A stretch of 64,000 bases of DNA from Zunongwangia atlantica 22II14-10F7 (lineage in GTDB: Bacteria > Bacteroidota > Bacteroidia > Flavobacteriales > Flavobacteriaceae). The notes under the pieces were generated by a model that was not told the origin of the DNA, did not search any database, and worked only from the letters and a program-made list of their open reading frames with translations. Both the position numbers and the translations under genes were made by a program. Below are positions 15,848-23,628 of the stretch, piece by piece. Every line of letters starts with the position of its first letter. Positions within the stretch are counted from its first letter, which is position 1. The DNA is taken from NCBI RefSeq assembly GCF_002094855.1, contig NZ_ARYN01000001.1:248001-312000 (forward strand). Direction: 5' to 3'.

Positions 15848-16852
15848 TTATTCTGCTTTATCTACTACTAAACGTTCGTCACGGTTAGCAATTTCCCATG
15901 CTGTTAAGAAAACAAGTCGGGTTCTTTTAGATAATGCTTCGTAGTTAATTTTATCTGGTGTATCTGTAATTTTATGATAATCGGCATGAACTCCGTTAAA
16001 ATAAAATATTACAGGCACATTATTTTTAGCAAAGTTGTAATGGTCACTTCTATAATAAAAACGGTTAGGATCGTTTTCGTCATTGTAAGTGTAATCTAAA
16101 TCCATATTCATGTATTTAGTATTTACATTTTCACTAAGTTCGTGAAGATCTGTACTTAATTTATCACTACCAATTAGGTAAACATAGTTATCGTTTCCTT
16201 CGTGATCTGGATCGATACGACCAATCATATCGATGTTAAGGTTTGCTACAATTTCTGCTAGAGGAAAGATTGGATTATCTGTGTAAAATTTAGATCCTAC
16301 CAGTCCTTTTTCTTCACCAGTGTTGTTAAGGAAAAGAATAGAACGTTTTGGAGTGTAACCATCTTTTACGGCTTCAGAAAATGCCTGAGCAATTTCTACA
16401 ACACCCATACTTCCAGAAGCATCATCATCTGCTCCGTTAAAAACGTTTCCGTCTTTATCCATTCCTACGTGATCGTAGTGCGAAGAAATTACTAAAATTT
16501 CTTCAGGTTTTTCACTTCCTTTAATAAAAGCAACTACATTTTCTGAAGCTTTTGTGTCTCCTCTAAAATAGCTTTTTGGAACTTCCTGAAAGTAATCGTC
16601 ACCACCTAAAGCAGATGGGATATCAAACTTTTTATATTGTTCTTTTAAGTATTCAGCAGCTTTTTTCTGTCCTGGTTCTCCTGTCTCACGACCTTCAAAC
16701 TCATCACTTGCAAAAATATAAACACGCTCCTTAAGGTCTGAAGGTGTAATGGTTTCAGCATATTTCATTGGATCGGCCTTGTCTACATCTTTTTGATGTG
16801 CGCCACATCCAACTAAACTAGCAGTTAGGGCAAATACTAATAATTTTTTCAT
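15848..16852 (-). CDS. M28-family zinc metallopeptidase, lipoprotein
   Basis: A 334-residue exported peptidase. The lipobox LVGC at about 13-16 predicts a lipid-anchored envelope protein. The M28 zinc site is visible: SSHYDHVG (His and Asp), NGADDDASGS (bridging Asp), NNTGEEKG (Glu pair), NIDMIGR (Asp) and the late DYHKITDTPD (His). The family includes aminopeptidases and glutamate carboxypeptidases, so it probably trims peptides at the cell surface or in the periplasm. It is monocistronic, ending at the terminator 15801-15825. All metal ligands are present, so it should be active. Confidence 0.88.
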   Translation of the reverse strand: MKKLLVFALTASLVGCGAHQKDVDKADPMKYAETITPSDLKERVYIFASDEFEGRETGEPGQKKAAEYLKEQYKKFDIPSALGGDDYFQEVPKSYFRGDTKASENVVAFIKGSEKPEEILVISSHYDHVGMDKDGNVFNGADDDASGSMGVVEIAQAFSEAVKDGYTPKRSILFLNNTGEEKGLVGSKFYTDNPIFPLAEIVANLNIDMIGRIDPDHEGNDNYVYLIGSDKLSTDLHELSENVNTKYMNMDLDYTYNDENDPNRFYYRSDHYNFAKNNVPVIFYFNGVHADYHKITDTPDKINYEALSKRTRLVFLTAWEIANRDERLVVDKAE

Positions 16853-16975
16853 TTTGGTTTTTTCGAATTTAAATACGGTTGCACAATATAGTAGTTTATC
16901 TCAAATTACGCACTTCTCCTTGTTTTTTTCTTCGGAATCCTCGCTAAAAGCGATATTGGTTAATTTTGAAGCTAA

Positions 16976-17680
16976 TTATTTTAGCGCTTTCTCAATTGCT
17001 TCTTTCACTAAAGGCTGCATAACATCGTATCCTGCTGAAGTTGGGTGCACACCATCTGATGCATATTCTTTCTTCATTCCTTGTTGCTCGTTGGCCAAAG
17101 CCGGGAAATAATCCAGATAAATATGCCCATTTTCTTCAGCATAAGATTTTAACCAGTCGTTTACTTCGGCAATCTTAGCTACAGGTTCTAATCCCGGGCG
17201 CCAGGGATAATCGTAAACGGGAAGAATAGAGCTGAGCACTACTTTAATGTTATTTGCAGTCGCAAGCTGGGCCATAGCTTTAATATTATCGGTAATCATT
17301 TTAACTGAAGAAAACCCGGTATTTCCTGCAATATCATTGGTGCCGGCTAGGATTACTACTACTTTTGGTTGTAGATCGATCACGTCTGGAGTGAATCTAA
17401 TTAGCATTTGCGGTGTTGTTTGCCCGCCAATACCACGACCTATATAATTATTTTCTGTGAAGAAGTCTGGATGTTGGTCGTACCATCCCTGAGTGATAGA
17501 ATTTCCCATAAAGACGGCAGTAATCTCTTTATTTTCCTGTTTTACAGTTTCGTTAGCCTCTCGATAACGCTTTAAATTTGGCCAATCCTGACTCATAAGT
17601 TCTTTGTATTTTTCGTTTTGTGCAAAGACTCCGGTGCTTAAACATAGCAATCCTAGATAAAATAAATACTTTATTTTCAT
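16976..17680 (-). CDS. SGNH/GDSL-family hydrolase, exported
   Basis: A 234-residue esterase-fold protein with a signal peptide (FYLGLLCLSTGVFAQ, cleaved near 20). Block I is MGNSITQGW with the nucleophile Ser in a GNS variant of GDS, block II contains GRGIGGQTT, block III is LAGTNDIAG and block V is SDGVHPTSAGY with the Asp-His pair. Closest in pattern to PAF acetylhydrolase-like/rhamnogalacturonan-acetylesterase-like members that deacetylate carbohydrates, so a polysaccharide esterase role is plausible. It lies 123 bp downstream of the M28 gene on the same strand, with its own likely promoter region. Confidence 0.87.
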   Translation of the reverse strand: MKIKYLFYLGLLCLSTGVFAQNEKYKELMSQDWPNLKRYREANETVKQENKEITAVFMGNSITQGWYDQHPDFFTENNYIGRGIGGQTTPQMLIRFTPDVIDLQPKVVVILAGTNDIAGNTGFSSVKMITDNIKAMAQLATANNIKVVLSSILPVYDYPWRPGLEPVAKIAEVNDWLKSYAEENGHIYLDYFPALANEQQGMKKEYASDGVHPTSAGYDVMQPLVKEAIEKALK

Positions 17681-17810
17681 AATCTGGTTAGGTTTATAAT
17701 TGTAAATGTAAATAAAAGCAGATATGTATTTTAATATTCGATAAAAACAGTGCTGTTTTTTATTGAATATCAGTCTTGTAAAAAATCGAATAAAAATTAT
17801 TGAATTTTTA

Positions 17811-17842
17811 TTGTGTAGAAAGGAAAAAGCTTTCTATATTTG
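17811..17842 (+). promoter_or_regulatory. Promoter of tRNA-Ser
   Basis: TTG at 17811-17813 (−33) and TATATTTG at 17835-17842 (exact TAnnTTTG −7), separated by 21 bp, which fits flavobacterial promoter spacing. The tRNA begins 11 bp after the −7 element. Confidence 0.7.
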
Positions 17843-17852
17843 CATCCGCTAA

Positions 17853-17940
17853 GGAGAAATGGCAGAGTGGTCGAATGCGGCGGTCTTGAAAACCGTTGAG
17901 GGTCACACCTCCGGGGGTTCGAATCCCTCTTTCTCCGCCA
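17853..17940 (+). tRNA. tRNA-Ser (anticodon UGA)
   Basis: An 88-nt cloverleaf with encoded CCA. The acceptor stem GGAGAAA pairs with TTTCTCC followed by GCCA; the anticodon loop CTTGAAA presents TGA. A long variable arm (TTGAGGGTCACACCTCC) typical of class II tRNA-Ser precedes the T arm GGGGGTTCGAATCCC. It has its own promoter and a strong terminator directly downstream. The tRNA borders an accessory block (about 18.0-23.1 kb), but I found no repeat of its 3' end that would mark an integration. Confidence 0.95.
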
Positions 17941-17942
17941 CA

Positions 17943-17972
17943 AAAAAACCGCAGATTTTTCTGCGGTTTTTT
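17943..17972 (+). terminator. Intrinsic terminator of tRNA-Ser
   Basis: The perfect stem AAAAAACCGCAG (17943-17954) / CTGCGGTTTTTT (17961-17972) with a 6-nt loop is followed by more T residues. It starts 3 bp after the CCA end. Confidence 0.9.
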
Positions 17973-18045
17973 TATTCCCAAAATTGCCATTTTGAAATCT
18001 CTTAAATGCAATGTCCAATTCTTAGAATGATTGATCTATTTTGAT

Positions 18046-18109
18046 ATTATATGTAAAAGCATATAATTTTCGTATTTCACCTTAAATTATATGGAATTAC
18101 ATATAATTT
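18046..18109. repeat. Two identical-arm dyads, 40 bp apart
   Basis: ATTATATG-N6-CATATAAT occurs at 18046-18067 and again at 18086-18107 (extended arms 18084-18109). The arms are identical, both loops are exactly 6 bp (TAAAAG and GAATTA), and the period is exactly 40 bp. The pair lies in the 270-bp gap between the tRNA-Ser terminator and the end of the GIY-YIG gene, upstream of no gene. It may be a dimeric protein-binding site or part of a former mobile-element end. Nothing else is seen in 18000-18281. Confidence 0.6.
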
Positions 18110-18281
18110 AGTCAATTTACTAAGTCCAATTCAAAATTCTTTTTTAAGTGAAGAGATGCAGGAGTCTTTTGTTGAACTATTGGAAAAAAGATATTTTATT
18201 CTGTTCAATATTTTAATTTAATCAGAATAATTTGTGATGTAAAGTCATTTCTTAATTAAGAAATTATTAGGCTATTTTTCT

Positions 18282-18878
18282 TTAAAGTTGGCCGCTACGT
18301 TTACCCATCATTGGTTCTAATTTATCCCATAAAGATTGCTCTAAGAGTTCCATAAGGTTTAAATGTTCTTTTTTATCATACTCAGGTATGTTTGGTTTAA
18401 ATACTGAAATTTTAATTTGAATATTGTCTGGAATCCAATACTGCAAATTTAAGGCGTAGGTTGATTTCGATCCTGCTCCTAAATGTTCGCGCATTCGCTT
18501 TTGAAAACTTTTTTCCTGACTAATCCCTACATAAAGTGTTTTGCTGGAGCGCTTATTATATTTTGAATAACAGCGGCCTTCTATTTTATTTTTCTTCGCT
18601 ATATCAAAAGCTTGACCTATTTCTTTTGAACAATTCTCATCAATTAACTGAATGCAATAAATGGGATCGAAATCAATTTTGCTAAAGGTATACTCAACTA
18701 ATTCATTAATGTCACAGGAAGATTCTTTTAAACTTGTTGAATTTATTTCTAAGCTAAACGTAGTTGATTCAACTTCAATTTTATCAATTAATTTTATAGT
18801 GTTTTCTAGTAGTTTTTTACTGTATTCTTTTTGTTTCTTCCAATCGATCATAATTACATTTTTTTGATTCTTTTCCAT
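18282..18878 (-). CDS. GIY-YIG-like nuclease domain protein
   Basis: A 198-residue protein of unknown role. The N-terminal half (1-90) is charged and helical. The C-terminal half looks like a divergent GIY-YIG nuclease: RCYSKY (103-108) in the GIY position, LYVGIS (115-120) in the YIG position, the basic helix with R128/R130 (KRMREHLG), and LLEQSLWDKLEPMMGKRSG (178-196) with E180 as the candidate catalytic Glu. Its start overlaps the end of the membrane PD-(D/E)XK-like gene by 25 bp, so the two are translated as a pair. A nuclease or defence role is inference from the fold and the type IIG neighbour. Confidence 0.65.
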   Translation of the reverse strand: MEKNQKNVIMIDWKKQKEYSKKLLENTIKLIDKIEVESTTFSLEINSTSLKESSCDINELVEYTFSKIDFDPIYCIQLIDENCSKEIGQAFDIAKKNKIEGRCYSKYNKRSSKTLYVGISQEKSFQKRMREHLGAGSKSTYALNLQYWIPDNIQIKISVFKPNIPEYDKKEHLNLMELLEQSLWDKLEPMMGKRSGQL

Positions 18879-19450
18879 TCCCTGTAAATTTTATATACAG
18901 TATAGGCAACCCAAATTAGTGGAATGAGAACTAACCATTGACTTTCAGAAAATAAAACTATAAGTATAAGTCCTAGGAAAATATGACCTAAATAATCGTT
19001 AGAACGCTTTTTAAGTAAAATTAATCTATATCGCAACAGTTCCTTGTTTTTTCGGTGATCCCTTAGAACATTTATTAATCTTCTTTCAAACGAAAATTCT
19101 ATTATGCCAAGATTTTCTGGATAGATATAAACACATGGAATTTTATTTTCTCTAAAAACTTTCTTTTTTTCACGGTAATTATCACGATCTTTAGATGTGT
19201 TATTCCAACGTCCCAAAAACTCCATATAAACACCGTAATTAGGTAAATAAAAATCAGCCTTTCTGTATTGTTTTGAATCATTAAAAAGACCTACTACGGG
19301 TTTTTCCTGGATATAGCGGATATTTTCAAATTCAAGAAATTCAGCTAAGAATGCTTCTCCTTCAGATGGAGTATAATTGCTATTTATAACACCGCTATCT
19401 TTTTTAGCATTTATTTTTTTTATACTTTTTGTATCTATATATGAAATCAT
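18854..19450 (-). CDS. Membrane-tethered PD-(D/E)XK-like nuclease candidate
   Basis: A 198-residue protein with a soluble N-terminal domain and two C-terminal membrane segments (about 153-167 and 172-189). The soluble part has the order E30/E32, then ADFYLP with D66, then YMEFLG with E77, then a Lys/Arg-rich helix and VYIYPENL. This is a Vsr/DUF559-like arrangement of the PD-(D/E)XK fold in which the usual ExK is ExxG. The tail ends in basic residues. It overlaps the GIY-YIG gene by 25 bp. A membrane-anchored nuclease beside a second nuclease and a type IIG enzyme suggests DNA-entry surveillance, but there is no direct evidence. Confidence 0.62.
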   Translation of the reverse strand: MISYIDTKSIKKINAKKDSGVINSNYTPSEGEAFLAEFLEFENIRYIQEKPVVGLFNDSKQYRKADFYLPNYGVYMEFLGRWNNTSKDRDNYREKKKVFRENKIPCVYIYPENLGIIEFSFERRLINVLRDHRKNKELLRYRLILLKKRSNDYLGHIFLGLILIVLFSESQWLVLIPLIWVAYTVYKIYREWKRIKKM

Positions 19451-19684
19451 TTGTCTTTCTTTTTTTGATGTAACTTAAATTGTGATAAATATGCTAGTAT
19501 GTCTTTTGAAACATCGTAGTAGAGAAGCTATATAAATATTATTTGATAAAACAATTTTAAATTATTTCTAATCTATCCGTTTTAAACTTTTTTCTTATTC
19601 TGTGCTCGATACAACACCTCATCCTGCTTTTTCAAATTTGCTTAGATCCTGAAATCGAAGATTCAACCTTTTTAATTAAGCCCG

Positions 19685-19701
19685 CCTGCCGGATGGGCAG
19701 G
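19685..19701. repeat. CCTGCC-N5-GGCAGG hairpin module
   Basis: CCTGCC (19685-19690) pairs with GGCAGG (19696-19701) across GGATG, 24 bp downstream of the type IIG stop codon. The same module with loop GGCT lies in the repeat at 12722-12737. No T tract follows on the minus strand, so it is read as a dispersed repeat that may also affect transcript 3' ends. The rest of 19451-19724 shows nothing recognisable. Confidence 0.5.
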
Positions 19702-19724
19702 TTTAGGGTGACGGTATTTATGTT

Positions 19725-22700
19725 CTAAGCGTTTTCCACAATAGCAATTTCCTCTTCGGTTAGGCCGTAAAGCTCGTACACCATTTGGTCGATTTGATGG
19801 TCGAGTTGGTTAATTTGCGTTTGTAGCTCGACCGCTTTTTTCTTGTTGTCTTCAAAAAGCTCCATCCACTCAAACTCATCTTTTTTGGTAAGTTTTGGGA
19901 TTTCTTCTTGCTTGTTTTTACAACGCTCACGGTTTTCCTTACTAATGGCTTTATTAAGTTCTTTGATAAACTCGCCAAAATCTAACTCGTGCCAGTTTTG
20001 GAGTTTTTTAGAGAGTTTTTCTATGGGAAATTGTGATAATAGATAGTTTTGGAATTTTGAACTGCTTTTATTTTTCAGTAATACTAAGTCTATCATTTTA
20101 TTTGATAAAGATTCAAAATATTTTGAATTCTTTTGTACTACAAAAGGAAGTTCTAATAATTGAGACCGTTTTACTTTTGGAAATGTTTTTTTATTATCAG
20201 AAAAGGTGTTTTTAAAATAGAAAAATAAAAGTTTTGAATTCAGTATGCAAAGAAGAAAAAGGAGACCGTTATCGTCATTTATTTTATTTATAACATATGT
20301 AGTCTGATCTGTATACATTTTTGTATTATCAAAACAAGTCATAATTTTTTTTCCTAATATTTGACGAACAATTAGTTTGTCTTTTTCGAAGATATCAGGT
20401 GTCCTAAAAGCTTGATTTGAAAAAAGTTTTTCATTTTCAATTTTATAATCAATATAAATATTGTCGTAAGAATAATAATAAGAATCAATATTCTTACCTA
20501 AAAGGAAAGGCTTATGATTTATATCTTTCTTCTTATTATAAAGTAATTCCTTTCGAACCTTTATCCCATTTTTAACATTATAATGCTTTCCTACTCGAGA
20601 ATGATTATTCATTTTAGAAATTATAGATAATGATTCAATTTTAAAATTTTCGTTTATCAAATAGTCTTGTTCCTTAAATGCACTCAAGGGCACTTTTTTT
20701 TGAGAGAAAAATTCATCATTATTTATAGTAATAAATTCAGTAATTTTAGAATCGAGATTGTTAGTAATTATAAAAATAACTGTTTTAACACTCGCATCTT
20801 CAAAAATATCTTTTTCACTAGATACTATTTTTTCTAATGAATGTTGATCTAATATAAATTTGCGTAGCGGCTTATCATAATCGTTAGTTAAAAATACGGA
20901 AGGGGTTATAAATGAAAGAACCCCCTTGAAATTTATTAAATTACAAGATTTCTCTATAAAGAGTTTATATAAATCTAATTGATAGGAAGTCGTTTTATAA
21001 TGTTTTAAGTAATAATTTTTTTCTTGATCATTAAATAATTCACGGCTTCTAACATAAGGCGGATTTCCAATTACCACATCAAAACCTCCTTTTGCAAAAA
21101 CTGCCGGAAATTCTTCTTCCCATTTAAAAGCCTTATCGCCGGCAACGCTTTTAGCATCGATCAAAGAATTACCACATTTAATATTGCTGCTTAGATCGTT
21201 TAACTTTCTACGGGGTTGCGCGGTACGTAACCAAAGCGAAAGTTTGGCAATTTCTACACTTTCTTCGTTAATATCTACACCGTAAATATTGTTTTCTAAA
21301 ATGGTATTTTCAATATCACTAAACACGATCGCGCCACCCAAAACTTTGGCTTTAAGCTCGTCGATATACGCGTGTTCTGCAATAAGAAATTCTAAGGCTT
21401 GGTTTAAAAATGCACCCGAGCCACAGGCAGGATCGCAAATAGTAAGCTGTAATAACCAATCTCGATAAGTGTCGAGCGTGGCAATTAATTTCTTTTTGGT
21501 AGCGGTTCGTGTTCCTTTTTTTACTTCAAAATATTCTTCTTCCCGAAACTCGAGTTCTGTTTTCTTTTCTTCACAAAGCTTGCCTACGGTATTTTCAACA
21601 ATATATTTAGTAATGTATTTAGGCGTGTAAAAAACACCGTCTTTTTTACGTTTACTCTTCTGCTTATCAAAATTATCACCTTCAATTTCAGCATTAACGC
21701 TTTCAATTTCATTTAGCGAATTTTCAAAAATATGCCCCAGAATATTTACATCAACCTGACTTTCAAAATCGTAAGCAGAAAGTTTTGCGGTGTGCTTGTA
21801 AAGCAATTCATCATTGATCTCTAAAAGATCTAAAATAGCATCAGGTTTAAAAAGTCCGCCATTATAAGCAAAGATCTCTGCTTTTTTATCGGTGCCTTTT
21901 CGGCCGGTGTCCAGATAACTAAAGTAAAGTTTAAAACGCTCGTACAACGGTTGGTTTACATCCAGGTCTTTAAGCTTGTTCCAATCTTCGATAATCTGTA
22001 AAATGGCGTTGGGCGGTAACAGTCCGCGATCTTCAGCAAAAAAGATAAACAGAAAACGATCTATTAATTTCTGCGACTTTTTAAATAAGGTGAGCTTTAC
22101 GTTTTTTTCGAGGCGTTGTTGTTCCTGTAATTCTTCAGGAGATCTCTCGACTTCGCTCGAGATGACATTCGATGCACCAGCTTTTAATTTTTTAGCGTTA
22201 TTTCTCACTAAATCGCGATACAATTCACGTTTAAAAACCGAATAATCTTTATAAAAACCTTTGGTGATCTGGCTTTCTTCTACCAACGACGCTTCTTTAA
22301 TTTCTAAAGGCAAACCGCTTAAGAGATTCTCTTTTTGAAGACATAAGTAGAGTAGGGCAAAGCGGTCTTCGGTTAAACTAAACAAATCGAATTCTAAAAA
22401 CTCGGTTGCATCGTTAATATAAAATCGAAGTTTTTCGAAATTAGAAGTAATTACATATACACAACCTTTTTGATTGGCTTTGTAATCGAACGCCTGTTGG
22501 CGAATCCCTTCTAAGTGTTTGGTGTTGGTGCCTTTAAGTTCGATAACGCCCAAGGCTATATTTTCTTTTAAAATGGCACCATCGGCCTTACGAGAGTTGG
22601 TTTGGTTTTTATATTCGGCTACCAGATTATAGTTCGCGTTAGGCTTCATGGTATAATCTAAAACCTTTACAAACAACTCGGTAAGAAAAATACCTTGATA

Positions 22701-22844
22701 TTCTTCTTCTTTCGAGCTTTTTATGTTTTCCTGAATTTTAGGATCTAAAAAGTATTTGCTAAACTTTTTATACGCCTTAGAAATCTGGTTTTGGTCTTGG
22801 GCTTTAAGGTATTTTTTTAAAACCGAAGTTTGAAATAATGCCAT
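19725..22844 (-). CDS. Type IIG restriction-modification enzyme (Eco57I-like)
   Basis: A 1039-residue single-chain restriction and methylation enzyme. The N-terminal PD-(D/E)XK nuclease has KADGAI (D88) and GVIELKG (E102, K104). The adenine-N6 methyltransferase carries motif I DPACGSGAFL near 471-480 and motif IV GNPPYV near 590-595. The C-terminal part (about 700-1000) is the low-G+C, variable target-recognition region. Residues about 225-236 (NVISSEVERSPE) are encoded by a dispersed GTCATTTCGA-family repeat inserted in frame. No separate specificity gene is present. It likely protects against phage or foreign DNA; the recognition site cannot be read. Confidence 0.9.
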   Translation of the reverse strand: MALFQTSVLKKYLKAQDQNQISKAYKKFSKYFLDPKIQENIKSSKEEEYQGIFLTELFVKVLDYTMKPNANYNLVAEYKNQTNSRKADGAILKENIALGVIELKGTNTKHLEGIRQQAFDYKANQKGCVYVITSNFEKLRFYINDATEFLEFDLFSLTEDRFALLYLCLQKENLLSGLPLEIKEASLVEESQITKGFYKDYSVFKRELYRDLVRNNAKKLKAGASNVISSEVERSPEELQEQQRLEKNVKLTLFKKSQKLIDRFLFIFFAEDRGLLPPNAILQIIEDWNKLKDLDVNQPLYERFKLYFSYLDTGRKGTDKKAEIFAYNGGLFKPDAILDLLEINDELLYKHTAKLSAYDFESQVDVNILGHIFENSLNEIESVNAEIEGDNFDKQKSKRKKDGVFYTPKYITKYIVENTVGKLCEEKKTELEFREEEYFEVKKGTRTATKKKLIATLDTYRDWLLQLTICDPACGSGAFLNQALEFLIAEHAYIDELKAKVLGGAIVFSDIENTILENNIYGVDINEESVEIAKLSLWLRTAQPRRKLNDLSSNIKCGNSLIDAKSVAGDKAFKWEEEFPAVFAKGGFDVVIGNPPYVRSRELFNDQEKNYYLKHYKTTSYQLDLYKLFIEKSCNLINFKGVLSFITPSVFLTNDYDKPLRKFILDQHSLEKIVSSEKDIFEDASVKTVIFIITNNLDSKITEFITINNDEFFSQKKVPLSAFKEQDYLINENFKIESLSIISKMNNHSRVGKHYNVKNGIKVRKELLYNKKKDINHKPFLLGKNIDSYYYSYDNIYIDYKIENEKLFSNQAFRTPDIFEKDKLIVRQILGKKIMTCFDNTKMYTDQTTYVINKINDDNGLLFLLCILNSKLLFFYFKNTFSDNKKTFPKVKRSQLLELPFVVQKNSKYFESLSNKMIDLVLLKNKSSSKFQNYLLSQFPIEKLSKKLQNWHELDFGEFIKELNKAISKENRERCKNKQEEIPKLTKKDEFEWMELFEDNKKKAVELQTQINQLDHQIDQMVYELYGLTEEEIAIVENA
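22138..22171 (-). repeat. Dispersed repeat copy inside the type IIG reading frame
   Basis: On the minus strand the segment reads GTCATCTCGAGCGAAGTCGA followed by GAGATCTCC, the same family as the intergenic element at 12638-12748. It is translated in frame as VISSEVERS between the nuclease domain and the following helical region, adding roughly 11 residues without a frameshift. Confidence 0.7.
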
Positions 22845-23025
22845 TTGATCTTTTGAAATATCTTTGAAGCCTAAAAATAAACAAAAGAAAATTGTAGCCT
22901 AGTTTTAGTGCTGAGAAGTTTTCTTGATCGGGTAATATTATTCAATTTTAATAGTTAATTTTATGGGAAACCGTACTGGTTTTTGAAGGAATATAAGTAC
23001 ATTTATTTTCCCAAATCTATCATTT

Positions 23026-23139
23026 ATGTACCGAGTTAACCCCTTTTTGCACAAAAATCGCTATATCATTATTTTTATCTTAAGTGTTCTAATTATGTGG
23101 CTATTATTAGATGGCTTATATAATAGTAAATTGTCTTAA
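23026..23139 (+). CDS. Possible 37-aa single-membrane-helix protein
   Basis: An ATG-to-TAA frame of 37 codons predicts a basic N terminus (MYRVNPFLHKNRY), one hydrophobic helix (IIIFILSVLIMWLLLDG, residues 14-30) and a short polar tail (LYNSKLS). The positive-inside pattern and compact helix resemble a real small membrane protein, but I do not recognise a family and there is no clear promoter. It is divergent from the type IIG gene and directly followed by the multi-hairpin repeat. Treat as a candidate. Confidence 0.4.
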   Translation: MYRVNPFLHKNRYIIIFILSVLIMWLLLDGLYNSKLS

Positions 23140-23154
23140 GATCGCAGCGACAAT

Positions 23155-23260
23155 TTTTTTGGCACCGCCAAAGGGTATAATACCCCGAGGCTTGCCTCAA
23201 AATTAAAAATTTGTTTTCAACGAATGTCTCGAGGGCTTGCCCCGAGGTGCTTTACTTGAA
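23155..23260 (+). repeat. Multi-hairpin dispersed repeat, copy 1 (full length)
   Basis: After a T run come, in order, TTTGGC-ACC-GCCAAA, GGGTA-TAA-TACCC, GAGGC-TT-GCCTC and, about 40 bp later, GGGC-TT-GCCC followed by CCGAGGTGCTTTACTTGAAAT. The 30-bp head is 23161-23190. Copies 2 (32985-33036) and 3 (53113-53206, minus strand) match. CCCCGAGG occurs at both ends of the internal section as a direct repeat. Apart from this element and the 37-codon frame, nothing is seen in 22845-23436. Confidence 0.8.
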
Positions 23261-23436
23261 ATAAAAAATGAACTTATTAAAGTCGATATTCGATATTTTC
23301 AGATCATTTTTTTAAAGGTTTGTATGTAAAATTTTGACTGTAAATTTCGAATCTTAGATTAAATTATCATCATTCAAACTTAACATTCATTTTAAGAATT
23401 TCAATTTAAATTCGCGGGCGCAAAACACCTGTAGTA

Positions 23437-23628
23437 ATGACGAAAATTTTTAATCTGGAAATTAAGCAACCCATAGATTTTGAAAATCCTTTTATAATAG
23501 AAAATATTATTAAAAGTAAAATGCTAAATCATTTGGACGGAGAGTACACGATAAATAGTGTAAGTTTATCTCTAAACCGTAAAGATAATTATGTGTTAAT
23601 CGTGGCGGTAAAACTTTTAGCTAGTTAG
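23437..23628 (+). CDS. Conserved 63-aa small protein, paralogue A
   Basis: A 63-residue soluble protein with no known domain. It is clearly homologous to the 63-residue protein at 58817-59008: both share NLEI-x2-PIDFENPF, then a lysine-rich helix, MLxHLDGEY, and SLNRxDNYVLIV near the C terminus. Two paralogues under protein-level constraint in one window argue that both are real genes. The predicted fold is alpha/beta with a hydrophobic C-terminal strand. Function unknown. Its 3' end overlaps the convergent kelch gene by 8 bp. Confidence 0.75.
   Translation: MTKIFNLEIKQPIDFENPFIIENIIKSKMLNHLDGEYTINSVSLSLNRKDNYVLIVAVKLLAS

Noticed and set aside
17916-17940. tRNA-Ser 3' end as an integration site (attL)
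   Set aside because: I found no second copy of the tRNA 3' end in the window and no integrase gene.
23161-23190. TATAAT inside the dispersed repeat as a sigma70 −10 box
   Set aside because: Bacteroidota use TAnnTTTG; the TATAA here is the loop side of the second hairpin and is explained by the stem structure.
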